DNA from: Purpureocillium takamizusanense
Taxonomy: Eukaryota > Ascomycota > Sordariomycetes > Hypocreales > Ophiocordycipitaceae
Assembly: GCF_022605165.1 (NCBI RefSeq)
Contig: NC_063077.1
Coordinates: forward strand, 992,001-1,056,000
DNA length: 64,000 nt
Direction: 5' to 3'
The translations under genes were made by a program, and so were the position numbers. This document shows, piece by piece, positions 44,484 through 53,944 of this stretch (position 1 is the first letter of the stretch; every line of letters starts with the position of its first letter). Below the pieces are notes generated by a model. It had not been told where the DNA came from, ran no database searches, and was given only the letters and a program-made list of their open reading frames with translations.

Positions 44484-45833
44484 AATGATGATGATGACCC
44501 CACCGGACAGCCGTGCAGACCATGTACTCGTCGCCGAGGAGCCACTCGAGGCGCACGTCGGCGTCGCGCACGCGCTCTCCGTGCAGATAGATTTCGAGTC
44601 CCAATCCTGCGCCCCGTGCCGCTTCCGTTGTTTTTGCTGCTGCTGCTGCTGTTGCATCGTCACCACCACCACCACCACCATGGGGAACGGACGCAAGCGG
44701 CGGCTTCGGAGGCGGGGCGACGTTGCGCATATCAAGGTCGCGCAGCCATGGCGCCAGCAGCGCATCGCCCGTCATCTTGACATACCCCTCGCGGAGACAC
44801 CACAGGGCGTAAAAATGCGCGAGCATCACGTCCGTCCTGTCCTCCTCCTGCTGCTGCCTGCCGCCGCCTCCAGCGCTTGACGGCGGCGCGCAGTCTTCTT
44901 CTTCTTCTTCTAGGGCGCGAAGGCGGGCGGCTTCGCCGGGCGAGAAGACGTCCTCGTGCATGGCGACGTAGCGCGGCCAGCCCTCGCGCGACACCATCTC
45001 GCGGTCGCGCGCGCGCCGCTCCGAGGGGCAGACGATGTCGACGCCTACGGCGGTGGCGGCGCGGGACGGGGGCGCGGCGAGGGCGAGGAGGACGACGAGG
45101 CCGGCTTGGTGGGAGACGTTGAAGAGGAGGGGCTCCGTGTAGTCGTCGTCGCCGTCTGCCGACTGGCGCTCTGCATCATCATCACCGCTGACGGCCGCTG
45201 CGGCCGTTTCTGACGACGCCATACCTGCCGATGCAGATGCCGCGGACGTCGTTCCGTAGCTGTCGGCATGGCGAGGAGGAGCAGGGACAGGGACACGGAA
45301 GACGGGCTTGTGCGTGCGGGCGTCCCGCGTGGGCACGGCGTCCCGCGTGGGCACGGCGTCGCGCCAGGGGACGCGTGCGCAGCGCACGATGGCGAGGCGC
45401 TTGAGCAGGGCGGAGCCGAGGGCGAGCTTCGCGTCCTTGACGTGGTAGTAGCGCAGGACGTTGGAGCGCTCCTCTGGCGTGAGGAGGTCGAGTGCGCGGG
45501 CGGCCTACTTGCGGCGGGGCCCTCCCTCACGGCGTGTCAGTCAGTCAGTCAGTCAAGACAAAGCAGCAGCAGCAGCAGCAGCAGCCAGAGCGCGTGGCCT
45601 GAGGCTCCGTACGCAAGGTTCGTACGTGCAAGGCGTTTTGGGATGGGAACGCGGGGATAGAAAGAGAAGAGAGGGGGGAGGGGATGGGGAGCCATGCGCA
45701 CCACGGAGGAGAGGTCTTTGGTCTGCTTGGCTGCGGGCCAGAGAGGCCGCGTGTCGAGGACCCATTTGATGAGGGCTGTGGTCGTCGTCGTCGCGGAGGC
45801 GCCTGGCTGCTGTTGAGGCGTTTGGCCGCCCAT
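44320..45833 (-). CDS. npgA: 4'-phosphopantetheinyl transferase, NpgA/Sfp type
   Basis: Two exons, 45833-45702 and 45504-44320, give 438 residues. The first exon ends IKWVLDTRPLWPAAKQTKDL plus SSV. The second opens AARALDLLTPEERSNVLRYY. Core motifs are LLFNVSHQAGLVVLLALA, TAVGVDIVCPSERR (metal-binding Asp) and ALWCLREGYVKMTGDALLAP (catalytic Glu and Lys). Such enzymes attach the pantetheine arm of CoA to carrier proteins of polyketide and peptide synthetases and of alpha-aminoadipate reductase, so they are needed for secondary metabolism and lysine synthesis. This copy has an 18-bp tandem duplication giving PTRDAVPTRDA, an alanine-rich acidic insert before the core, and a C-terminal His/Gln tract encoded by a CTG run at about 44449-44474. 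The intron carries CAG and TCAG repeats. Confidence 0.92.
44449..44474. repeat. CTG run encoding a polyglutamine tract in the PPTase
   Basis: About nine CTG units on the + strand, read as CAG on the coding strand, giving a glutamine run next to a histidine-rich stretch near the PPTase C-terminus. Confidence 0.8.
45537..45585. repeat. TCAG and CAG repeats inside the PPTase intron
   Basis: A TCAG tetramer run (about 45537-45554) is followed by seven CAG units (about 45564-45584), both inside the 197-nt intron. Confidence 0.75.
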
Positions 45834-46413
45834 AGTGATGGCTTGGGGGAGAGGGGGGTTGCGGATAGATGGATGGATGGGGATGCTGTGTGCAGAACGA
45901 ACTATGGATGATGAACCGTGGAGCATGCAAGCGACGATGGCCGTGGGTTGGCTATCAAAGGGAACAAGAGGGCAAAGCAAGGGACGCTATCGCGAGAGAG
46001 CGTGGTGCGGAGGGGCTGCAGAGGACATGCTTGGGCGTTTGGTGTAACTGCGTGGGCGCATGAGGTGAGGCGGAGTGAGACGAAGTGAGGTTGAGATGCA
46101 TGAGTAGCACTTATTAGGCATTGAGGTGGTTGTATGGGGACCTCTGGTGGTGGTGGGCAGTGCACCGCCGCGGCCCGCTTGCAGGCGGACCTCAAGGTTG
46201 CAGCGACAGCCACGGCCCGGCGGCCAGGCATCGCCCATCACGTTAAGGCGAGGTCCAGTATCAGAGTGCATTAAGTCACGGTGCTACATCTATCTTTGGT
46301 CTTTCCCAGAGTCCCTCCCGTCTATAGTCATTGGTATATATGTGTCATGCCATTCAGTCTCGTCTGCGTCCAGCAACTCTCCGCCCATCTGCTACGGCGT
46401 GCCGGTGCGCACA
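45834..46413. other. Intergenic region, PPTase promoter and GNAT 3' side
   Basis: 580 bases without a recognised gene between the PPTase start and the stop of the next minus-strand gene. It should carry the PPTase promoter. Confidence 0.5.
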
Positions 46414-47550
46414 TCAGCTCCCAAACGCCGCGGCGGGATATGACCGGTCCCGCTTCTTGCGCACCGTCGAGCTGCTTCTCGAGCTCGCGCTGGATCCGGG
46501 CTCGCTGCCGTTCTTCCGCGGCGGCGCGAGCATGCCGGGGGCCATGTCAGCCGGCAGATCGTTCCACTCCGTCTCGGCCCGTTGGTTCTGGTACGACTGG
46601 CCGCGCGAGAGACCTGGCGGGGGCGTCGATGTGCTGCTGTCGGATGGAGGAGGAGGGCCGCCCGGGGGAGGCGGTGGTCGCGTGCTTTGTGGCGGCAAGT
46701 TCACCACGGCTGCGGTGATGCTGGCCGGTATTGTGGATGGGGCTTCAGTAGGCGGGGACGCGCGAGGGAGCGCGCCTCGCAGCGATGCGCCGACGTCGCG
46801 GTGAACAAGGAACGCGGAACCGGGGCGGAGCTTGAGGTAGTACCCCTCGATTGCTGGTTCCAGGCGACTGAATCCTCGTGCCTCGTACCAGTGGAGGGCC
46901 TCCTCGTTCTCGGTCCACACGTGCGCCGTGACGGTACGGACGCCCAGCGCAGGGTTCGCTATGACCGTCCCGACGATGTTCTCCAGCGCAGTATTGATGA
47001 GGCCCAGGCCGCGATACGGCGAGAGTAGGCACAGCGACTGGATGTATAGGATCTGCGGGACCAGGCCATCATCCTGGCTGCTCCCCGACAGCAGCGCAGG
47101 CTCAACGCGGCAGACGACGCCGCCAACGACCTTGGGCTCCTCGCCGTCGTGCGCCCAGGTGATGACGCGGGAGAAGGGTCCCGACTCGGTTGGGTCGATG
47201 GCGCGGGCGTAAAAGGTGTCGGGGTAGCTGACGGGCAGCAGCAGGGAGTTGATGCGCCGTAGGGCCGGCGTGTCGGAGAGGGTAACGGGCCGGATCGCGG
47301 CCTCGCGGGGGAGGGACTCGGGTAGGGGGGGCCGGGAGGCTAGCGCGACGGTAGGGGGCTCGGCTCGCATCTGTGATTGCATCTGGTCTGGCGCAACGTG
47401 TATCGCTGTCGCGCCGCTGGCCGTGGGAGCTGGGGCGTCGGAGGAGGCATCTCGTGATGTCGGCGGCGGGGCATACTTTGGTGTTTTGGCGGTGAAAAAG
47501 GAGCGTATCGATGCCTGCGCCGCAGGGCCTCTGCTGGATGGCAGCGACAT
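46414..47550 (-). CDS. Naa50-like GNAT acetyltransferase with an N-terminal PIP box
   Basis: Single exon, 378 residues. The central GNAT domain (about residues 84-245) begins IRPVTLSDTPALRRINSLLL, then PVSYPDTFYARAID, and contains YIQSLCLLSPYRGLGLINTA and VTAHVWTENEEALHWYEARG, matching the Naa50/San family that acetylates protein N-termini or lysines. The acetyl-CoA loop reads RGLGLI rather than the usual RxxGxG/A, so the last glycine is replaced. At residues 12-19, QASIRSFF is a canonical PCNA-interacting (PIP) motif, followed by the basic TAKTPKY. The C-terminal 130 residues are proline- and serine-rich with a basic end (TVRKKRDRSY). A nuclear, PCNA-linked role is inferred. It is probably monocistronic, with no gene close upstream. 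Confidence 0.82.
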   Translation of the reverse strand: MSLPSSRGPAAQASIRSFFTAKTPKYAPPPTSRDASSDAPAPTASGATAIHVAPDQMQSQMRAEPPTVALASRPPLPESLPREAAIRPVTLSDTPALRRINSLLLPVSYPDTFYARAIDPTESGPFSRVITWAHDGEEPKVVGGVVCRVEPALLSGSSQDDGLVPQILYIQSLCLLSPYRGLGLINTALENIVGTVIANPALGVRTVTAHVWTENEEALHWYEARGFSRLEPAIEGYYLKLRPGSAFLVHRDVGASLRGALPRASPPTEAPSTIPASITAAVVNLPPQSTRPPPPPGGPPPPSDSSTSTPPPGLSRGQSYQNQRAETEWNDLPADMAPGMLAPPRKNGSEPGSSASSRSSSTVRKKRDRSYPAAAFGS

Positions 47551-49752
47551 GGTGCCCAGGCGGCGAGCGAGCGATTCACCGCGCGAGACAGGGCGACGAG
47601 GAAGAAAAAGAGCGAAACGTGGGTGGGAAGGGAAGAAGAGAGTTGGACCCGGTGTCGTGAAGCGAAAAGACGTGGGTGATGGAGGGGCTTATACGTGGAA
47701 AGTGCCGAGGCGGGATGGGCATGGGCTGCCCCTGTGCAGCGTGGCAACACCTACGATTGGAAGTATCCGTCTATTGATCGAATGGAGTTTAGCGGCGCAT
47801 TGAACCACTGGTGCTGCACGTTCAGTGGCCCTGGCGCACACCTCACTGACCCTCAGTGGGCACCGGGCCTGCCTGCAGTGGTCTGGGCCGCGACCCGACG
47901 CATGCGGCCAATCACAAGGGCTGCAACGAAAGGGCTTCCCATCAGCTTTTGAGGGACGGGTGACGGATACGATAGGAACACCTTTTTCAGGTTGCCGTGT
48001 TAGTGCTTTGTGCTGCCTCGCAAGCACTTTATACGAGTAGTGTTTTGGGACGTATTGAATATAGTGAATGGGGAGCAGCCGACAGTTGTGGTGACCGTGT
48101 TCAAGATCCATTCCATGCTCCCCTCCAAGAAGCCCCGACGTCATTGACTGGGCGAGCTGCTTTGCATAGGCGGTTGGTTGGCTGTTGCGGCTGGGGAGAC
48201 AAAGCAATGGAAACCAACCTAGAACAGCGCCGCAACTGGGTGTTGCCTGCGACACAGGAGTACGGGGAAAGGGGCGAATTGATGCGTAGCGACTTGTTTA
48301 CCTTTTTTCGCACGCAACAACTGTGTAAGACGGGCGGTGCCTGGTGGACGTACCATGGCACAATACAACCAAGAGGTATACGGTACACGTCGTATCCCGT
48401 AAGCAACCCGGAGTTCATTTCCTCGCCATGGCCTGGAACATCCATTGGCGGGGGCGACTCGGCCTGCAGGGCGGCAGCAGCCAGGCGGCGCAAGGGCGGC
48501 AGTGGCGGCCCGTCAGGGGCGATGGCACTGGGGACAGCTACCTACCGGGATCAAGGTGCGGAAAGATAGGTAAGGTCTGTACTGTAGTATGCATGCATGC
48601 ACTCTTTTGGTATGTGGTGGAATCAAAAACCGCCATTATTACCAATCTTCCTCTCAGGGTCCTCATCCGTCATCATCGCATCGGACCTCGTCGCATCCCA
48701 TCGGATCAGATTGCTCGCCACCTTGCCGGCCCTGGCTCTCGGCTGCCGAGCCGCACAGCCCCCGATTTGTCGGCTTGATTGACGTGACGACGATACTCGT
48801 TGCGCCATCACAGTGCTCGACCGTCCTGCCCAGGACCCTTGCCGGTAGACAGCACCGAAACCCCGTTGAACAAAGTGCTGTAAAGGCGAGCAGGTAGGCG
48901 GCACCCGGACCCTTGCTGGTCGATCCGGCCATCCCCCATCCTGCGAACCACCGCCGCCACGCACACACGCAGGTGCTCGCTCTGAAGGGCGAGTCAGGAC
49001 AGACATAGCCCGCAAGAGTCCCAACATGTATGGTATGCGTCAACGGAACCTAACGCCTGTGTCCTAGTAGTCTTGCATCCTTCCAGCTTGCACGCAGCGT
49101 CCGCGCTTTCTACACTCGTTGTTACCGTCGTCGCCTTGCCGGCGTCGAGGTGCTGTTTAGTACTTACCATCTGGAAGGTAGGGACTGACTGGACGTGATC
49201 CCAGCCCAGGGACTGTGGACGGCAAGCTGCAGCACTAACAGCCCGGAAGAGCCCTGGAGGGGCCCCCCTAAGCCAAGACGCCCACCCCCGAAAAAAAAGC
49301 TATCCACCCCCGAGACTCGAAGCGCAATCCACCAGCCCCAACATCAAATCCACCCGCCTGGAGCACATCAGAGAAGCGCACCCGACGACAACAGACCACC
49401 ACACCAGCAGACACCACGCCGGCGCCCGCGCGCGCTCACACGCACACGCACACAGACACACGCTCGCTCGCTCGCACGCCCCGAAAAAAGCCACACCCCA
49501 AAACGCTGCCACCCAGCAGGTCTCCACCGCCCAGCCAGCCCAGTCGCCGCCGCGCTCGCTGCTGCTGGCTGCTTGTCAGATTGCCCCGGCCGATAGTAGT
49601 GAGTGACCTTAATTCCACCCTGTCACCTGGGTCTGGTCGGCAACAGCATCACACGACTGCCGCTGCACGCCGTCGACGAATCCATCAGCCTCTCTCCATC
49701 CCTTGCTGCATCGGGGGAGGCGTCCTTTTTGCATCGAGGGCAAGGAGGCGCC
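47551..49752. other. Divergent intergenic region without a recognised gene
   Basis: 2.2 kb between the GNAT start and the Sgf11-like start. Open frames (for example 47689-48255 on the minus strand) show no motif. A CA-rich run followed by CTCG tetramers lies at about 49437-49475. The right end should contain the leader of the Sgf11-like gene. Confidence 0.45.
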
Positions 49753-51079
49753 ATGAACTCTACCACGGGGCGGGCCGGCGTCATCCGCGCCCGTGATGAT
49801 GCAGGCAACATGGACAAGCTGGTAAGTCCTTTTTTTGCCCGTCGCTGCTGCGGCCATCCATCGTCGCCGTGCCCTGCCCGCGGCGACTTTGGCCCTCGTC
49901 GCCCGCCTCCCTCGACGAGGGCACCCCCGTCTGCGCTCGCCGCGGCCTCGTCGTCGTCGCCGCGCTCGAATTGAACCCTTCTCGCTGACCCTGTTGCGCT
50001 TGCTCCCTCCCCGCGACTAGGCCCATGCCATCCTCGACGATGTCCTCTACAACGTCCTGTCCGACCTGGTCATGAAGACGCATCGCGAAGAGAAGACGGC
50101 CCGCGCCAACACGGCCGCCATCCGCGTCGAAAAGCTCGCCAGCGACGCCTCGGACACCTCCGTCCCCGACGCAAAGCCCGACGTCCGCGTCGAAACCGAC
50201 GCCGCCATCTATGAAGACGGCAAGGTCCTCCTCAAGGGAAACCCCCTCCAGACGACCCAAGACATTCTCTGCCCCAAATGCCACCTCCCACGGCTATTAT
50301 ACCCGACCGACGGCAAGGGCGCCCGGAAACCCGACCCGGCCGTCATCTACTGCAAGAAGCACCCTTATATAGATAAGCCCGGCTGCGACATCTACGGTCA
50401 GAGCTGGGTCGCCCCGGGGCCCGGCCGCGGCAAGAAGAAGAAGGATATGGAGAAGAAGGACGGCACCGACTCGCCCGCCACTCCCGAACAGCGACCCCCC
50501 AACGTCCTCTCGTTCCCCTCGGCCACCTGCAGCAAGTGCAAGCGCTGCATCCTCGTCACCCGACTCAACAACCACATGGGCTCGTGCATCGGCAATAGCG
50601 GCCGCAACGCCAGTCGTGCCGCCGCGCAAAAGATCAACAACGGAGGCTCACAGCACGACTCGACGCCGCCCTCGTCTCAAAAGGCCACACCCGCCCCAGC
50701 CTCCCGGGCCTCGAGCCCGCGGAAGCGCGATGCCAGCGATGACGACGGCGCCGACTCGGACAACAGCCACAAGAAGAAGAAGCTCAAGCCCTCGACCAGT
50801 ATGACAAAGAAGGTCATCATCAAGAGCAAACCGATGCTGAAGAAGGAAAAGTCCAAGGGCGCCTCACAGCTGAGCCAAGAGCAGAAGCTCAACGACTCCG
50901 ACACGCCACACCTGACCCCCCGCAAGGGCACACCCAAGCTGGCCCACAAGGACGGCAGCCCGTTAAAAAAGGTTAAGGCGGCCAAGCCCGTGACGAGTTC
51001 ACCGGTGTCCAAGAACGGGCGGGAACCGGATGGCGAGTCGGAATCATCAGGCACTTTGTCGTCGCCGCCCGGCAAATGA
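49753..51079 (+). CDS. sgf11: Enlarged Sgf11-type SAGA deubiquitinase-module subunit
   Basis: Two exons, 49753-49821 and 50021-51079, give 375 residues. The N-terminal helix, AHAILDDVLYNVLSDLVMKT (about 24-43), corresponds to the Sgf11 helix that docks on Ubp8. The zinc finger at about 193-212, CSKCKRCILVTRLNNHMGSC, has C-x2-C-x11-H-x3-C spacing, identical to Sgf11/ATXN7L3, and is followed by the similar tail GNSGRNASRAAAQKI. Sgf11 belongs to the SAGA histone H2B deubiquitinase module. Between helix and finger lies an insertion of about 130 residues with four further cysteines (CPKC near 107-110, then C134 and C145). The last 150 residues are lysine- and serine-rich with nuclear-localisation-like runs (HKKKKLKPS). 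Yeast Sgf11 is only 99 residues. The identification rests on the finger spacing and helix and is not certain. Confidence 0.78.
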
Positions 51080-52524
51080 GCCAATGCCGATGACGGCAAA
51101 CGGCACGTACATAGCATACTGCCACGTCGGACTTCGCGGCAGAGTGCTTACCACCGAGAAACGGGCGCTCGACATGGCTCCCATGCGGGCTCGCCAAATC
51201 TGTCACCTCGGTTGCGCATCGCCGAGGTTTGGATATGATTGACTGTGCGGCGCCCTCGACGCACAACTATACCATTAAAGTGCCGCACGTCGCTTCATTT
51301 TTCCTTCCACCTTGTTCTCGCTCTTCGCGACTCATGTACTATTTTCCCCTCTTTTCTTTTTCTTTTACAACTCTGCATTGGACGAGCGGCCGGGTTGGCT
51401 AAAGAGGGGCGACGGAGAGACATAGCATCCACGGACGGCAAACAGGGTCCACGGCGTCTGGAGTGTGAACGAGTCTTCTTTGTTGACGTGATAACTTATG
51501 ACACCTGGTGAATAGAACACCGAGGATTTCCTCAGCCGCGTTGCAGACTTTGAGACGTTTGTGATGATGGCAATGTTGGAGACGTGTGCCCGTGACCTTG
51601 ACGTGAAGAGGCACATGGCCACAGCTCGCAATGCGGGGCTGGTTGTGAGTCCTACTGGATTTTCTTTTGCTCAGGTCGAGCGCGTCGACTGCGAGAATCG
51701 TGCCGTATTTCGCATATTCCGTGGGGTATCCTTTCACTCCACGCGTCATGACAAAAACAAGTCAGGGTCGATAACGAAGACGATGACGCTCAGCCATCGG
51801 ACCGCCACAGCACATTTACCCCGGCCGGCCTTGATTCATGGGTAGGGGGGGAAGGTTTAGGTTTTGTGATATGAATACTCGTTGGCACTCTTTGATGTGA
51901 ACGTGACGAGGCTGTAACAGGACAATGTCAAGGTAGCTCGCTGGTAAAGAAGACATGTTTGATTGAACTTCCACCTTATGCTGCTCGCCTCTTGTCCATT
52001 TCTTTCATATGGCCGGAGTTATGGTAGGAGTCAATAGCCTGTACGACACTGCGGCTGAGCGGAAGATTGTCGTCGTGACCAGCCGTCTTGATAAGAGGTT
52101 TTGCCTCTGCGGTGCTGCACAAGCAAGACCATCGCTTTGCGCGGATGGCGTGGGGCGGAGAAGGGCTAGGAAAAGAACAGATAGGTGATGGAAGAAGAAA
52201 AGAAGGAAGGTGAAAGAAGGAAAGAACTTGGCGGTTGGCAATCAGTGACAAGTTGACGGTGTAAAGTCGCATTGCTTTTGAGCGTACGCCTCGCTACCAT
52301 GAGGCGATGTGCTCTATTGGACCTCTAGCTATTACATTGTAGCTTGGATTCCCACAGCAGATTCATGTACATGAACAGGTCTTTTTCCCAGACGTCCCCA
52401 AACGCCAAACACCGCGGCTCGCTCAACGATTCAAGCCTAGAAGCTGCCGTCCCTCGCGGGTGCACCCGCTCAGAGGAGGCACGCGCACGCGCTATGCACA
52501 CGCTTCACACACGCGCCACGAGAC
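51080..52524. other. Convergent 3' region without a recognised gene
   Basis: 1.4 kb between the stop codons of the Sgf11-like and cyclophilin genes. It is less GC-rich than average, with T-rich stretches at 51290-51370. Open frames have no motif. Unusually long for a convergent spacer here, but nothing is supported inside. Confidence 0.45.
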
Positions 52525-53122
52525 CTAAATCTCATTCTCGCCCTCCACGACGCGGGCCTGCACAATCTTGACATCCTCGACGGGCCTGTCCTCGGGCCCC
52601 GTGGGGACGAGCCCCATGCGCTTGACGGTGGCGAGCCCGGACTTGACGCGGCCAAAGATGGTGTGCTTGCCGTCGAGCCAGGGGGTGGGGGCGAGGGTGA
52701 TGAAGAACTGGGAGCCGTTGGTGTCGGGCCCGGCGTTGGCCATGCTGAGGACGCCGGCGCCCGTGTGCTTGAGCGCCGGGTCGATCTCGTCCTCGAAGCG
52801 GTCGCCGTAGATGGAGGCGCCGCCGCGGCCCGTGCCCGTGGGGTCGCCCCCTTGCACCATGAAGTTGGGGATGATGCGGTGGAAGACGGTGGACGTGTAG
52901 TAGCCGCGCCGGACGAGCGTCGCGAAGTTGTTGCACGTCTTGGGCGCGTGCGAGGTGTAGAGCTCGAGCGTGATGGAGCCCTAAAGGTTCTCCCACCCCT
53001 CTTGTCAGCTGCGGCTTTCGGGTGTGTGCGTGCGCGTCTCTCGTGAGATATTCCCGGGGGGGGGCTCAAGGGTTTATTTGTTCACGAACCATGGTAGTGT
53101 CGAGGACCACGTCAGTCGTCAT
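52525..53122 (-). CDS. cyp1: Cyclophilin, PPIL1-type peptidyl-prolyl isomerase
   Basis: Two exons, 53122-53090 and 52980-52525, give 162 residues, the normal size of a single-domain PPIL1 cyclophilin. The first exon encodes [11 protein letters not shown]; the second opens [20 protein letters not shown]. Active-site residues are visible: Arg and Phe in [15 protein letters not shown], the run [20 protein letters not shown], and Trp and His in [13 protein letters not shown]. The enzyme speeds cis-trans isomerisation of proline bonds; PPIL1 homologues are spliceosome-associated, which is family knowledge. There is no signal peptide. The 109-nt intron has a GTTCGT donor and a TTTAG acceptor. It diverges from the signal peptide peptidase gene, with a MITE-like element between them. 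Confidence 0.96.
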
Positions 53123-53944
53123 GGTGGGCACGCCTCGTGGCTCCGACCCAATTTGGCCGGGCGCGGTTTGGCAGCTCGAGAATGCGACTTCGCGGTAGGA
53201 GAGTAGTCGGGCCACAGAATGTGGTGATGGTGTTGCGTTGTGGTTGCGCTCGAGGCGGGACGAGGCTGTGACTTTTTTGCCCGGGGTCCTCGAAGCCCGC
53301 CTGCCATGGAGAAACGTCACTGGCCCGAGCCACTGCCAGGGGCCTTTTGGGGGGGCGGGCCACGATCAATGTGTGGCGCAGGCCCCGCAGTGGGTGCCAG
53401 CCCAGATGCTTGCGTTTCTCAAAGAATGGATGCCACGCCTTACAAGTCACTACTAGTCCGACCTCCACTACCAGCGGCCCATCTCTGCGGCATCCGTTTA
53501 CCGTATAAACTCGCGAAATTCGGCACTGCCCCACTTTCAAGTGAAACCACTATGACAAGGGACTCATTGGCTCAACTCTCCCAAGAATGAGGGTGCCGAC
53601 TGCCTTCTCTGAGGTAAGTGCTTGCCATGAACCCTGACCTCCCGCTGTGGGGCAGTGCCGAATTTCGCGAGTTTATACGGTACAGACCACCTTGCCTTTG
53701 TAACGTCAACGTCGGTCGCCCTGCCGCATGCCCACAAACCTACAGAGGCCTGCTGGTCTCGTCGAAAATCTCGATTTATTTTTATTCTTCTTCATTCTCC
53801 TCACACAGGGATGGCCTAGTCGCGGCAAGGCTCTCACTCCAAACCCTCAAGCAACGCCTAAGCTTATTGGGCTCTCTCACAGCACGTCGCCACAATCGTC
53901 GGGAAACTCACGCTTGAGCGAGGCGCTGCCGCTCCCGCCTCTCT
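53123..53944. promoter_or_regulatory. Divergent promoter region carrying a MITE-like element
   Basis: 822 bases between the divergent cyclophilin and signal peptide peptidase starts. It contains the inverted-repeat element at 53499-53682 and a T- and C-rich leader before the right-hand gene. No other gene is seen. Confidence 0.55.
53499..53682. mobile_element. MITE-like element with perfect 36-nt inverted ends
   Basis: The arm 53499-53534 is the exact reverse complement of 53647-53682 over all 36 bases, and the match stops abruptly on both sides. The outermost two bases are TA at each end, so the arms can be read as a TA target-site duplication plus 34-nt terminal inverted repeats around 112 bp of non-coding core. 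The element itself would be 53501-53680, 180 bp. Short size, no coding capacity, perfect terminal repeats and a TA duplication fit a non-autonomous Tc1/mariner/pogo-type element. The assignment to that superfamily is inferred from the TA only. Confidence 0.7.

Noticed and set aside
38755..47550. Possible metabolic cluster of transporter, glucokinase, PPTase and acetyltransferase
   Set aside because: The genes are on mixed strands, each is a housekeeping orthologue, and no synthase, regulator or tailoring enzyme typical of a cluster is present.
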